Shown here: positions 47,799-56,745 of the stretch, one piece after another
Layout: each line of letters begins with the position of its first letter
How positions within the stretch are numbered: position 1 is the first letter of the stretch
Assembly (NCBI RefSeq): GCF_900323885.1
Contig: NZ_OOHJ01000015.1
Coordinates: forward strand, 1-64,000
From: [Actinomadura] parvosata subsp. kistnae
Lineage (GTDB): Bacteria; Actinomycetota; Actinomycetes; Streptosporangiales; Streptosporangiaceae
Direction: 5' to 3'
Length of the DNA: 64,000 nucleotides
The notes under the pieces: generated by a model
What the model saw: the letters and a program-made list of their open reading frames with translations, nothing else
What the model was told of the DNA's origin: nothing
Database searches by the model: none
Position numbers and translations under genes: made by a program

Positions 47799-48445
47799 AT
47801 GACAACCCTCCGGCACCGCCTCGCCACCGACACCCGCTACACCCTGCTCGGCCTGCCGATGGCGGTCGTGTCCTTCGCCGTCGTCGTGGTCGGGATCTCG
47901 GCCGGGCTGGGCACCGCGATCGTGTTCGCCGGGCTGCCCGTCCTCGCCGCCACCGCCGCCATGGCCCGGCACCTTGCCGACCTGGAGCGCGTCGCGCTGC
48001 CCGGCGTGCTCGGCCGCCCCGTGGCCCGCCCGCCGTACCGGCCCGCCCCGCGCGGGCGGGCCGGCTGCGCCGCACCCTGAACCCGCTGACCAGCGGGCAG
48101 GCCGTCATGGACCTGCTGTACGCCATCATCGGCTTCCCCATCGCGCTGCTCGCCTCGATCCTCACCGCCGTCTGGTGGGCCGGCACGATCGCCGGCCTCA
48201 CCTTCCCCCTGTACGGCTGGTTCATCGCGGCCCTGCCCGGCATGGAGGAGAGCCTGCCCCGGCTGCTCGGGCTGGGCGGCGACGCCGTGACCTTCGTGGT
48301 CTTCAACACCGTGGCCGGCGTGCTGTTCGCGCTGACGCTGGTGCCGGTGGTGCGCGGCGCGGCGCTGCTCAAGGCGAGCCTGGCCCAGGCCATGCTCACC
48401 CGCGCGCCCTCCGGCGGGATGGTCACCGAGCCGCGCTTCGCGTGA
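47799..48445 (+). pseudogene. Sensor-domain membrane protein, frameshifted
   Basis: The 5' frame (47799-48080) encodes RYTLLGLPMAVVSFAVVVVG and ends off-register with RGRAGCAAP. A second frame continues to 48445 with RRTLNPLTSGQAVMDLLYAI, SILTAVWWAGTIAGLTFPLY and VVRGAALLKASLAQAML. One added G in the run at 48054-48056 joins them as RGAGRLRRTLNP. The joined protein (about 215 residues, four hydrophobic segments) resembles the sensor domain found at the N-terminus of actinobacterial NarL-type histidine kinases, here without kinase. TAGCGT just before the ATG suggests a leaderless mRNA. Confidence 0.7.
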
Positions 48446-48454
48446 ACCGGCCGG

Positions 48455-51400
48455 TCAGCGCAGGGCGTAGGCGCGGATCACCTCCTGCGTGAGCGTGTTG
48501 CCGCGCACGTCCGAGGCGTTCAGGCGGAGCGAGACGAAGCCGGGGCGCGAGCGGTCGAGCGTCGTGCGGTAGGTCCCCTCGCCGTCGGCCCGCAGCCGGG
48601 CGGGCCTCCAGGTGGCGCCGTCGTCGTCCGACACCTCCAGCGTGACCTGCTTGATCGCGCTGCGCTCGGCTCCCTCCTGGTGCCGCACGGACAGGGCGAG
48701 CCGGCGGGAGCCGGCCTGGTTGCGCAGGTCGACGGGCGCGTCGAAGGTGGCCACCAGCAGCGGCAGCACCGCCGTCCCCCGCTCCGAGTCGAACGTCCAC
48801 ACGCCCCGCGTGCGGGTGGACAGCTTCGCCCAGTCCGCGCCGTTCGCGAGGTCGTACTCGATCCGGTACGTGGCCCGCTCCGGCGGCAGCGTCCCCGACC
48901 CCGAGGGCAGGTAGTTCGTCTGCCACATCAGCTCGTCGCCCCGGTAGAGGCGGAAGTCGGTCTTCATGCCGCCCTCGAACGGGCTCGTGTACGCCTCGCC
49001 GTAGTTGCCCTGGGCGTCCACGAGGCCCTGCATCGACAGCCGCAGCCGGTCGCCCTCACGGCGTACCGGGTTGCGCGGGTTGGTGCCGGGCAGCAGCGGC
49101 TGCTTGAAGACGGTGCGTTCCACCCGCTCCCCCGCCTCGTACGGACGCAGCTCCGGCGACGACACGCCCGCCAGCACGGTGTCGGGGTGCGGCCACATGG
49201 TGTTGTAGGAGCGCTCCGGGGCGCCGGCGGAGGTGGTCCAGCGCAGGCCGGGGTCGGGGGTGACGTAGTCGACGCGGGTGCGCGGCGCCTTGGGCATGGG
49301 GTGGTTCGTGGAGATCGAGACCTGGTCCCAGGGCTCGAAGGCGTAGCGGGCCTCGTTGAGCGCGCCGCCGCCGGTGAGCTGGGTGTGGTAGCCGGTCTCG
49401 ATCCTGGCCTGGGACCTGGCGCGGACGACGTACGTGAGCGAGTCGCGCACCCGGCCCTGCTCGCGCAGGTACAGGTCGTACACGTACGGGCTGGCCACGA
49501 TGCCCTTGGCCAGGATCGGCACCGGCAGGCGGCGCAGCCGTTCGACCAGCTTCAGCCCCTCCTCGTGGGTGAGCCGCACGGTGGGGACGGCCAGCTTGAC
49601 GCCGCTGCCGCCGGTCGTGACGTCGGTGCCGGGCCGGTCGCTGTAGACGGCCACCATGGCCGCGCCCGCCGCGGCGGCGGCGTTCGACTGCGCGGAGACC
49701 GGCACGCCGTCGGTGCGGCGGATAACGGCGAGCTTGCCGCGCAGGTCGCGGCCCTTGATCTCGGCTGTGCTGCCCCGGCCCGCGTCCACGGCGAGGAGCG
49801 GGCGGGTGCCGTCGAGGCGCGGGTACTCGGTGGAGAAGTCGCTGAACTGGACGGGGTCCACGTACTCGGGGCTCAGCCGGAGCCCCGGCGTGGAGAAGGC
49901 GATCTCCGGGGCCTTGAGCCGCCAGCGGGTGGCGACCACGAACGTGCCCTTGGTGACCTTCCTGGTCGGCTGGACGAACAGCCGCTCCTCGACCTGCCCG
50001 CCCGGCGTGATCGTGGTGCCGCCGCGCAGCGCGGTGCCCTGCTCGCCCGCGCGGTACCACATGAGGGCGGCGGCGGCCCCCGTGTTCCGCTTCGTCTCGT
50101 GATCGGGGGTCTCGATCTTGACCTCGACGGCCTTGCGGGCGTCCAGGACGACCTCGGTGTTCTCGGTGATCTTCATTTCGGGGTCGCCGAGCAGGCTCTC
50201 GTTGAGCGGCTTGCCGCCGGTGGTGCTGTCCTGGCCGGCGGGCATGGTGAAGATGTGGCCGAGCACCGAGTACGTGCCGGGCTTGACGAGCAGGCAGGTG
50301 CCGCTGCCGTACCTGGCGTCGGTGCAGGGCTGGGCGGGGTCGCCGGGCAGCACGCGGCCGACCAGGGTGCCCTCGTCCAGGTTCAGGACGGTGAAGCCGC
50401 CACGCCCTGGCCGGCCGTCCCTGGCGATGCCGCGCACGCGCAGCTCGACGCGCCTGGTGTCCACGCTCGCGGTCAGCAGGGTGCGTACGCCGGGCGCCGT
50501 CAGCTCCTGCCGCACCGTCCCGGCCGCGCCCGCCTTGATCGTCACCTTGGCCTCGGCGGTGCCGCCGGCCGGGACGGTGAGCGTGGCCGGCTCGACCGTG
50601 AACGCGTCGCCGGCCGTCAGCGGCAGCTCGGCGGGCGTCCGCCCGAGGTTGTGGTAGCCGATGGTGAGCGTCTTCCGCTCGCCCTCGGTGAGCCGGCCGA
50701 AGTTCAGCGAGCCCGCCGACGCCACCACCGAGCCCTTGATGGCGGCGGCCACGTCGATGCGGCCGGCGCCCTGCGCGTCCACCGGGATGTCCCCGCCCGG
50801 CCTCGCGGTGGCCATGAGCAGCGACTTCAGCTCGTTCGCCGTGATGCCGGGGCGGGCCTGGCGCAGCAGCGCCGCCGCGCCCGCCACGTGCGGGGTGGCC
50901 ATGGACGTGCCGGACATCGCGACCCGGCCGCCGCCCGCCTTCGCGGCGGTGATGTCCACGCCCGGCGCGGTCACGTCGGGCTTGACCGCCTGGTCGGCCA
51001 CGACCGGGCCCCTGCTGGAGAACGGGGCGAGCCGGTCCTGCTTGTCCACAGCGCCGACGGTCAGCGCCTCGGGGGCGTCACCGGGGGCGCCCACGCACGC
51101 GTCGCAGCCGTCGTTGCCCGCCGCCACCACGAACAGCGTCCCGTACTGCTCCGTCAGCCGCGAGACGGCCTCGGTGAGCGGGCCGCCCGCCTCGGGGCCG
51201 CCCAGGCTCAGGTTGACGACCTCGGCGTGCTCGTCACCGGCCGCCCACTCCATGCCGTCGATGATCCACGAGAGCCGGCCGTAGCCGTCCGCGCCCAGCA
51301 CCCGCCCGTTGAGCAGCTTCACGCCCGGCGCCACCGCGGACGCCGTGCTCGCGACGTGGGTGCCGTGGCCGTGGAGATCGCCGGTGGTGTTCTCGCCGGT

Positions 51401-52141
51401 GAAGTCGCGCTGGCCGGCGACCTTCCCGGCCAGGTCGGGGTGGGCGGCGTCCACGCCGGTGTCGAGCACGGCCACGGTGGTGCCGGTGCCGTCGTACCCG
51501 GCGGCCCACGCCTCGGGCGCGCCGATCTGCGGGACGCTGTCCTCCAGCACCGGCCGCACCTCGCGGTCCAGCCAGATCTTCGCCACCCCGGCCAGCGGGG
51601 TGGCGGCCCGCACCTGGGGCGGCCCGGCCAGCTTGGCCAGCTCCGCCCCGAACGCCGCCGCCTTGTCCGCCGCCACCCGCACGCCCGCGCCGCCGATGCT
51701 CTCCAGCGTGCGCACCCGCTCGACGGCCGGCAGCGCCGCCTTGGCCGCGTTCGGCGCGGTGTAGGTGAGGATCAGCGGGATCTCGGCCCCGTAGCCCTGC
51801 TCGGCCAGCGCCGTCACGTTGAACAGCGCGCTGTCGAGCCGCTCGGGCACCAGGGAGGCGACGTCGTCGGGGACGACCGTCGTGCCGCGCCCGGTCTCCA
51901 GCACCTGGAACGTCGGCACCGTCCCGTCGGGCCTGGGGGCGGGGGTGACCGTGACCGTGCTGTGCCCGCCGTCCACGGCTCGCACCTGCACCCGGTCACC
52001 GGTGATCAGCGTGATCTCGCCGCTCGCCGGCTCCGGGGTGAAGGCGGCGGGAGCTGCCGCGTGGGCGCCGGCGCCTGAGAGCGGCGCGGCCGCCATGACG
52101 GCCGCGACGGCCACCACCATCCCCCGCCTTAAGCCACGCAT
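48455..52141 (-). CDS. Large secreted S8 subtilisin-like protease
   Basis: A 1228-residue exported protease. The signal peptide (MRGLRRGMVVAVAAVMAAAP, then Ala-rich) is followed by a propeptide of about 180 residues. The catalytic triad is Asp in VAVLDTGVDAAHPDL, His in HGHGTHVAS, and Ser in SGTSMATPHVAGAAALL; the oxyanion Asn is in VVAAGNDG. A protease-associated-like segment sits near residue 810 and beta-sandwich-like domains follow. ATG at 52141 is chosen for GGGAGGT five bases upstream. It is convergent with the sensor-domain gene, 9 bases apart. Confidence 0.92.
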   Translation of the reverse strand: MRGLRRGMVVAVAAVMAAAPLSGAGAHAAAPAAFTPEPASGEITLITGDRVQVRAVDGGHSTVTVTPAPRPDGTVPTFQVLETGRGTTVVPDDVASLVPERLDSALFNVTALAEQGYGAEIPLILTYTAPNAAKAALPAVERVRTLESIGGAGVRVAADKAAAFGAELAKLAGPPQVRAATPLAGVAKIWLDREVRPVLEDSVPQIGAPEAWAAGYDGTGTTVAVLDTGVDAAHPDLAGKVAGQRDFTGENTTGDLHGHGTHVASTASAVAPGVKLLNGRVLGADGYGRLSWIIDGMEWAAGDEHAEVVNLSLGGPEAGGPLTEAVSRLTEQYGTLFVVAAGNDGCDACVGAPGDAPEALTVGAVDKQDRLAPFSSRGPVVADQAVKPDVTAPGVDITAAKAGGGRVAMSGTSMATPHVAGAAALLRQARPGITANELKSLLMATARPGGDIPVDAQGAGRIDVAAAIKGSVVASAGSLNFGRLTEGERKTLTIGYHNLGRTPAELPLTAGDAFTVEPATLTVPAGGTAEAKVTIKAGAAGTVRQELTAPGVRTLLTASVDTRRVELRVRGIARDGRPGRGGFTVLNLDEGTLVGRVLPGDPAQPCTDARYGSGTCLLVKPGTYSVLGHIFTMPAGQDSTTGGKPLNESLLGDPEMKITENTEVVLDARKAVEVKIETPDHETKRNTGAAAALMWYRAGEQGTALRGGTTITPGGQVEERLFVQPTRKVTKGTFVVATRWRLKAPEIAFSTPGLRLSPEYVDPVQFSDFSTEYPRLDGTRPLLAVDAGRGSTAEIKGRDLRGKLAVIRRTDGVPVSAQSNAAAAAGAAMVAVYSDRPGTDVTTGGSGVKLAVPTVRLTHEEGLKLVERLRRLPVPILAKGIVASPYVYDLYLREQGRVRDSLTYVVRARSQARIETGYHTQLTGGGALNEARYAFEPWDQVSISTNHPMPKAPRTRVDYVTPDPGLRWTTSAGAPERSYNTMWPHPDTVLAGVSSPELRPYEAGERVERTVFKQPLLPGTNPRNPVRREGDRLRLSMQGLVDAQGNYGEAYTSPFEGGMKTDFRLYRGDELMWQTNYLPSGSGTLPPERATYRIEYDLANGADWAKLSTRTRGVWTFDSERGTAVLPLLVATFDAPVDLRNQAGSRRLALSVRHQEGAERSAIKQVTLEVSDDDGATWRPARLRADGEGTYRTTLDRSRPGFVSLRLNASDVRGNTLTQEVIRAYALR

Positions 52142-52285
52142 GGACGACCTCCCGAGTATCGGTAAGCACGAATACCGAATTCCTAGCCATCCTGAACTGG
52201 CCGTGTCTATGTCTGCGGCATGGCCACATCCCGACTTGTCGTAAAGCCGCCACGCCCGAAATCGGCTCATCTACAGTGACCCACC

Positions 52286-53095
52286 ATGGACACAGGCATG
52301 CTCGACGTCCCCGGCGCCCGGCTCCACTACGAGGTGCGCGGCTCGGGCCCCGTTCTCCTGGTGCTCCTCGGCGGCAGCACCGACCCGGCGATGGCCGCCC
52401 CGCTGGCCGGCCTCCTGTCCGACCGCTACACGGTCATCACCTACGACCGGCGCGGCTACTCCCGCAGCCCCCTGACGGAGCCGTTCGGCGACCGCCCCGT
52501 CGAACGGCACGCCGACGACGCCCTGCTCCTCCTGGAGGCGGCCGGCCCGGAGCCCGCTCACGTCTTCGCCACCCACGCGGGCGCCCTGATCGCCCTCGAC
52601 CTGCTGGCCCGCCATCCTGAACGGGTGCGGCGGCTGGTCGCGCACGAGCCGCCCGTCTACGAGCTCCTGCCCGACGCCGAGCGCTGGCGCCGCATGACCG
52701 AGGAGACCCTCGACCTGTTCGCCCGTGAGGGGGTCGGCGCCGCGATGCGCCGGATGGGCGAGGAGACCGGCCTCTCGGTTCCCGGCCCGCCCGCCCCCGG
52801 CCTGCCGGAGTGGGTGCGCGACATGCTGACCAGGATGGCGGCCAACGCCGAGCCCAACCTGCGCTACGAGCTGCGGGGGTTCAGCGCTTTCGTGCCGGAC
52901 GCGGTGGCGCTGCGGGGTGCGCCGGTCGTGCCGGCGTACGGGGCGCAGGACCAGGGCACGGTCTTCCACCGCAGCACGCTGGCGGTGGCCGAGCTGCTCG
53001 GCACGCGCGCCGTGGAGCTGCCCGGCGACCACGTCGGCTACCTGCGCGACCCCGGCGCCTTCGCCGAGGCGCTGCACGCCTGCCTGACGCCCTGA
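52286..53095 (+). CDS. Alpha/beta hydrolase-fold protein lacking the usual Ser nucleophile
   Basis: A 269-residue protein with the hydrolase fold: LDVPGARLHYEVRGSGPVLL, ITYDRRGYSRSP, VFATHAGALIALDLLARHPE, VAHEPP, and the late His in ELPGDHVGYL. The nucleophile elbow, GxSxG in most relatives, reads A-T-H-A-G, placing His where Ser is expected. It may be non-catalytic or mechanistically altered. It is divergent from the subtilase gene. No ribosome site is visible. A GCAGGC/GCCTGC hairpin at 53119-53134 may end its transcript. Confidence 0.8.
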   Translation: MDTGMLDVPGARLHYEVRGSGPVLLVLLGGSTDPAMAAPLAGLLSDRYTVITYDRRGYSRSPLTEPFGDRPVERHADDALLLLEAAGPEPAHVFATHAGALIALDLLARHPERVRRLVAHEPPVYELLPDAERWRRMTEETLDLFAREGVGAAMRRMGEETGLSVPGPPAPGLPEWVRDMLTRMAANAEPNLRYELRGFSAFVPDAVALRGAPVVPAYGAQDQGTVFHRSTLAVAELLGTRAVELPGDHVGYLRDPGAFAEALHACLTP

Positions 53096-53118
53096 CGCGC
53101 AGTTGTCGATCGGCACGC

Positions 53119-53134
53119 GCAGGCTCACGCCTGC
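53119..53134 (+). terminator. Short hairpin after the alpha/beta hydrolase gene
   Basis: GCAGGC-TCAC-GCCTGC forms a 6-base stem. No T-run follows. The remaining 180 bases up to 53314 hold no gene. They are the AT-richer upstream region of the six-gene cassette, with TACACT near 53161 as a possible -10. Confidence 0.35.
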
Positions 53135-53314
53135 ACCATAATTCGCGTAATAGCCGTCCTACACTGCCGTCACTGTCCAAGCCGACTGCATTAGGGGTGG
53201 CCATATCCGGAGAATTTGCCAGGTCGACATGCTGTGCCGGAATACCAGCCTTTCACCGACCCCACTAGGACGTAGCATCACAAGTAAACGGGGAGCGGAC
53301 TCAAGGGGCACCTT

Positions 53315-54364
53315 TTGACGGACAGACTCAACGACCGTAGCCACTCGGCGAAAAATATCTTCAAATTGCTATCCGAGCGCGTCGTCGGACAGGATCAAGC
53401 TCAACGCGATCTGGCAACGCTGCTCGCGATGCATCTCCAATGGTCGTTGAAACCCGACCCTCACACGGCCCCCAACGCGCTCATCATCGGCCCCACAGGA
53501 GTAGGCAAGACGCACGCCATCAGAACGGCGTCGGAGATCCTCAACATACCGCTGGCGATCGTGGATGCCACCCGCCTGACGTCACATGGCCTCGACAGCA
53601 GTCTCGACGCGGTGCTCGTCGAACTGATCAGTGCCGCGCGCCGCGTCATCGCCGGCGAACATGGCGCCTCCTCGTCAGAGCTCGACGAACAGAATCTCGC
53701 GCGCCGAGGGGTGGTATTCATCGATGAGTTCGACAAGCTGGCCACGCGGGAAAGATCCTCGCACGAACGGAACGAGCTGATCCAGCGACGGCTTCTGCAG
53801 TTCGTCGACGGCATGACCGTCGTGCTCAACCCCAGCCCCGAGAACGGCAACCAGGAGATTCTCTTCGACACCCAAGGGCTCCTCTTCATCGCAGCCGGCG
53901 CCTTCACCGATCTACTGGATGATCTCGGGCAACGGCCGCTCCGCACGATGGGTCAGATGAAGGAACACAACCGCGTCATTCCGCTTGACATTGAGCGCTA
54001 TGGATTCATGCAAGAACTGGTGGCTCGGCTGCCCGTCCTCATCGAGTTCAGCAATCTCTCCGAGGACAACCTGGTCGAGATCCTTTTGCGCGACGTCATC
54101 GATCCGTCCAAATTCTACGTGCAATACATCAGTTCACTGGGCTCCGAGCTGGTGTTCACGCCCGAGTCCCGCAGATGGGCCGCGTCATCGGCCGTCAGCC
54201 TCGAAATCGGCGCACGCGGCCTGCATCAGGTCCTCTTCCCGATTCTGGCCCAACTCAGCCAGAACATCGAAGAGGAGCAAGTGCCGCCGAAGGTCGTCAA
54301 GCTCGACATGAACATGATCATGAGGCTCAAACGGCAGATCGAGGCAAAACGCAATGCAAGATGA
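53315..54364 (+). CDS. ClpX-like AAA+ ATPase (cassette gene 1)
   Basis: A 349-residue AAA+ protein. It has VVGQDQAQRDLATLLAMH at the N-terminus, Walker A GPTGVGKT (59-66), Walker B VVFIDEFDK (133-141), sensor 1 LLFIAAGAF (189-197), ELVARLPVLIEFSNLSEDNL as in ClpX, and sensor 2 GARGL (299-303). The ClpX zinc-binding domain is absent, and no clear IGF-type ClpP loop is seen. It probably remodels a protein partner. Start is TTG with AAGGGG about 8 bases upstream. Codon use is less GC-biased than in flanking genes. It overlaps the next gene by 11 bases. Confidence 0.85.
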   Translation: MTDRLNDRSHSAKNIFKLLSERVVGQDQAQRDLATLLAMHLQWSLKPDPHTAPNALIIGPTGVGKTHAIRTASEILNIPLAIVDATRLTSHGLDSSLDAVLVELISAARRVIAGEHGASSSELDEQNLARRGVVFIDEFDKLATRERSSHERNELIQRRLLQFVDGMTVVLNPSPENGNQEILFDTQGLLFIAAGAFTDLLDDLGQRPLRTMGQMKEHNRVIPLDIERYGFMQELVARLPVLIEFSNLSEDNLVEILLRDVIDPSKFYVQYISSLGSELVFTPESRRWAASSAVSLEIGARGLHQVLFPILAQLSQNIEEEQVPPKVVKLDMNMIMRLKRQIEAKRNAR

Positions 54365-55373
54365 CTCTAACTGGCTTCGCGACATTCAGTATGAGCAGTA
54401 CCGCGACACGGCCGAAGACCCCGCGTTCATCGAGGCCATCAGTCATGTCGGGCATTTCAATTACCTGGCCGAGACCAACTTCCTCGGCGGCTGGGACGAA
54501 GACAAGGAGCGGCGGATCACTTTCCTTCTCCAGCGGACACTGCAGGAGGCTCTGGCGGACTCGGGCATGCACAATCAGTCGATGCTGGAGGCGCGCCGGT
54601 TCCGGGACGGGCTCGAATTCGCCTACACGGATCCCGACTACGAGTTCCGCTACGTCATCGACGGGCGGGGGCGCATTCAGCTCTCACGGCCGGCGTCATC
54701 CGCTCGCCAGTTCCATGACTGGTACCGCCGTCTCATGCCCATGCTCACCGGCATGATCGTCCGAACGATCGAGATGATCGACGACGAACTGACCGGATTC
54801 GAGCGGGACGAGCCAGAGCGCGAGAAGAGTCCTTACAAGAAGAGGCCGCGAGTCATCCGTCTGGAGCGGGCCAGCTTCAACTTCGCCGTAGCGGTGGGCC
54901 TGCCATCCGCGACGGACCGCACAGAGGACGACGTCCTGCTCCCGAACGTCCAGATACTCAACCACAGTCTGCTGCGCCGCGTGCCGTCACAACGCGGATC
55001 GCTGACGGACCCGTCGACGATCTCACCGCACGAGTTCGGCAAGATCGACTATCAGGTCAATCGCTGGAATGACGAAGAGAGGATTCTGGAGATGTACAAG
55101 GTCTCCGCTCCGAGTAACAACTCCTGGCGGATCCTGGTCTTCAATTTCGCTTTCGGCGGCGACACCTACGTGCCCTCCCAGGGAGAGCGCAAGCCGTTCA
55201 GCCAGGAGAACTTCCTCACGGGGACCCGCACGGCGGAAGCGTACTTCGAATTCTTCCGGCAACGCTGCCTGTGCGGTTTCATGCGTGATGTGCTCCTCGG
55301 CGGTGGAGCGCCGGAGGACGACGCCGCGAATCCGAAGGACCTCCCGCCCTTCTCGTCGATCAGGGGCTGGTGA
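54354..55373 (+). CDS. Unrecognised cassette protein (gene 2)
   Basis: A 339-residue protein I do not recognise. It is rich in charged and aromatic residues, has no signal peptide, and only one weak hydrophobic stretch (RRLMPMLTGMIVRTIEMI, about residues 124-141). A charged segment (FERDEPEREKSPYKKRPR, about 148-165) separates two halves. The C-terminal half has FNFAFGGDTYVPSQG and a Cys pair (CLC). It overlaps the ClpX-like gene by 11 bases, implying coupled expression and possibly a direct partner. Confidence 0.75.
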   Translation: MQDDSNWLRDIQYEQYRDTAEDPAFIEAISHVGHFNYLAETNFLGGWDEDKERRITFLLQRTLQEALADSGMHNQSMLEARRFRDGLEFAYTDPDYEFRYVIDGRGRIQLSRPASSARQFHDWYRRLMPMLTGMIVRTIEMIDDELTGFERDEPEREKSPYKKRPRVIRLERASFNFAVAVGLPSATDRTEDDVLLPNVQILNHSLLRRVPSQRGSLTDPSTISPHEFGKIDYQVNRWNDEERILEMYKVSAPSNNSWRILVFNFAFGGDTYVPSQGERKPFSQENFLTGTRTAEAYFEFFRQRCLCGFMRDVLLGGGAPEDDAANPKDLPPFSSIRGW

Positions 55374-55383
55374 CAGCGCGGCG

Positions 55384-56706
55384 ATGAACGATTGGGCCAT
55401 CATCCTCGACCCGGACGATCCCGGGGACCGCCGTTTCAGGGTGGGGCTGGGTACCTACGGCGACACCGTTTACCGGGCCGAGAGATTCCGGCCGGTGCTC
55501 GTCTTCGGTCCTCAGCGTAGCTACAAGACATCGGGTATCGCGGTGCCGACAATTCTGGAGTGGGAAGGGCCCGCAGTGATCACTTCCGTGCGGCGTGACG
55601 TTTTGGATGAGACGTTCGCCTGGCGCGACAGCATGGGGCGAGTAGCGATATTCGACCCGTCGGGCGCTCTCAAGGGGACGCGGTACGAGGCTTACCGGTA
55701 CAGCTGGGATTGCCTCGACCAGTGCCGCTCCTGGGACGACTGCGTGCGATTGGGCCAGGCATTGACCGAGGCGGGCCGGCTTGGCGGCGTCACCGATGAA
55801 CGGTTCTGGCACGCTCTGGCGGGACAACTCCTGGCTCCCTTCCTCTTCGCCGGAACCTTGGGCAACCGGACCATGGGTGAAGTCGTCGACTGGATCAGGA
55901 GGCAAGAAGAGGCGGACGCGAGATCCATTCTTGAGATCGAGGCGAACGAAAGAGCGTTGGCCTCCGCTGAAAACACGTGGAAACGCCATGAGAAGGTACG
56001 GGACAGCGTCTACACGACGGCCAGCTCAGCGCTTCGCGTGTTCGATTACATGGATCTCAGTGTCGACCAGCCGCCATTTCTCGATCTTGACTCCTTCATC
56101 GGCTCCCAAGCGGACACTCTCTACATCTGCGCCCCACCGGACGAGCAAGAGGAGTTCCGCCCTCTGTTCACGGGCCTGGTCAGGACGGTCATCCGTTGCG
56201 TATACGCGGTCAACGTCAATGCGATCGACGCGAAAAACGACCAGATCAAGGGAGAGGACGGATCACAGCCGACCGTCTCACGCGCGCCTTGCCCTCTCCT
56301 GCTCTTGCTGGACGAGGCCGGGAACATCGCTCCACTGGAGAACCTGGGGACGCTCGCCACCACCGCTGCGGGCACGGGAATCCAGTTGGTCACGATATTT
56401 CATGATCTCTCACAGATGGAAGGCCTCTACGATCGGTATATCGCTCAGTCGATCGTCAGCAATCATTCAGCCACCATCGTACTGCCCGGTATCAGGGATC
56501 AGGCGACTCTGTCCTATCTGGAAGCACTGCTCACCGGCGAGCGGGTCGCCAACACCAGGGAGGGCGCTTGGAACACCCCCCGCCCTATCCGGGGGATGAA
56601 GCGCGGTGACGCACTGATGCTCTACGAGAACCTTCGCCCCATTGTTCTCGCACTGAGGTCGAAATTCACGAGCACGGAAATAGCCGACAGGGTCCGATAT
56701 CGCTGA
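55384..56706 (+). CDS. TraG/VirD4-like coupling ATPase (gene 3)
   Basis: A 440-residue P-loop protein of the type IV coupling-protein/HerA-FtsK class. Walker A is GPQRSYKTSG (42-51). VITSVRRDVLDETFAWR and AIFDPSG match the TraG pattern, Walker B is LLLLLDEAGN, and the C-terminal part from SNHSATIVLPGIRDQATL resembles a TraM-recognition region. No membrane helices precede the domain, unlike conjugation coupling proteins. No relaxase or pore genes are nearby, so a conjugation role looks unlikely. The ATG at 55384 lies 10 bases after gene 2. Confidence 0.82.
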   Translation: MNDWAIILDPDDPGDRRFRVGLGTYGDTVYRAERFRPVLVFGPQRSYKTSGIAVPTILEWEGPAVITSVRRDVLDETFAWRDSMGRVAIFDPSGALKGTRYEAYRYSWDCLDQCRSWDDCVRLGQALTEAGRLGGVTDERFWHALAGQLLAPFLFAGTLGNRTMGEVVDWIRRQEEADARSILEIEANERALASAENTWKRHEKVRDSVYTTASSALRVFDYMDLSVDQPPFLDLDSFIGSQADTLYICAPPDEQEEFRPLFTGLVRTVIRCVYAVNVNAIDAKNDQIKGEDGSQPTVSRAPCPLLLLLDEAGNIAPLENLGTLATTAAGTGIQLVTIFHDLSQMEGLYDRYIAQSIVSNHSATIVLPGIRDQATLSYLEALLTGERVANTREGAWNTPRPIRGMKRGDALMLYENLRPIVLALRSKFTSTEIADRVRYR

Positions 56707-56745
56707 CAGCCCATCGGGAACGCGCACGGGCGAAAGGCTTCAAGA

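Noticed and set aside
52142..52285. Promoter elements in the subtilase/hydrolase divergent gap
   Set aside because: A TACAGT hexamer lies close to the hydrolase start, but no -35 element is at a fitting distance.
55384..56706. Conjugative element centred on the TraG-like gene
   Set aside because: No relaxase, integrase, pore proteins or att-like direct repeats were seen on either side of the cassette.
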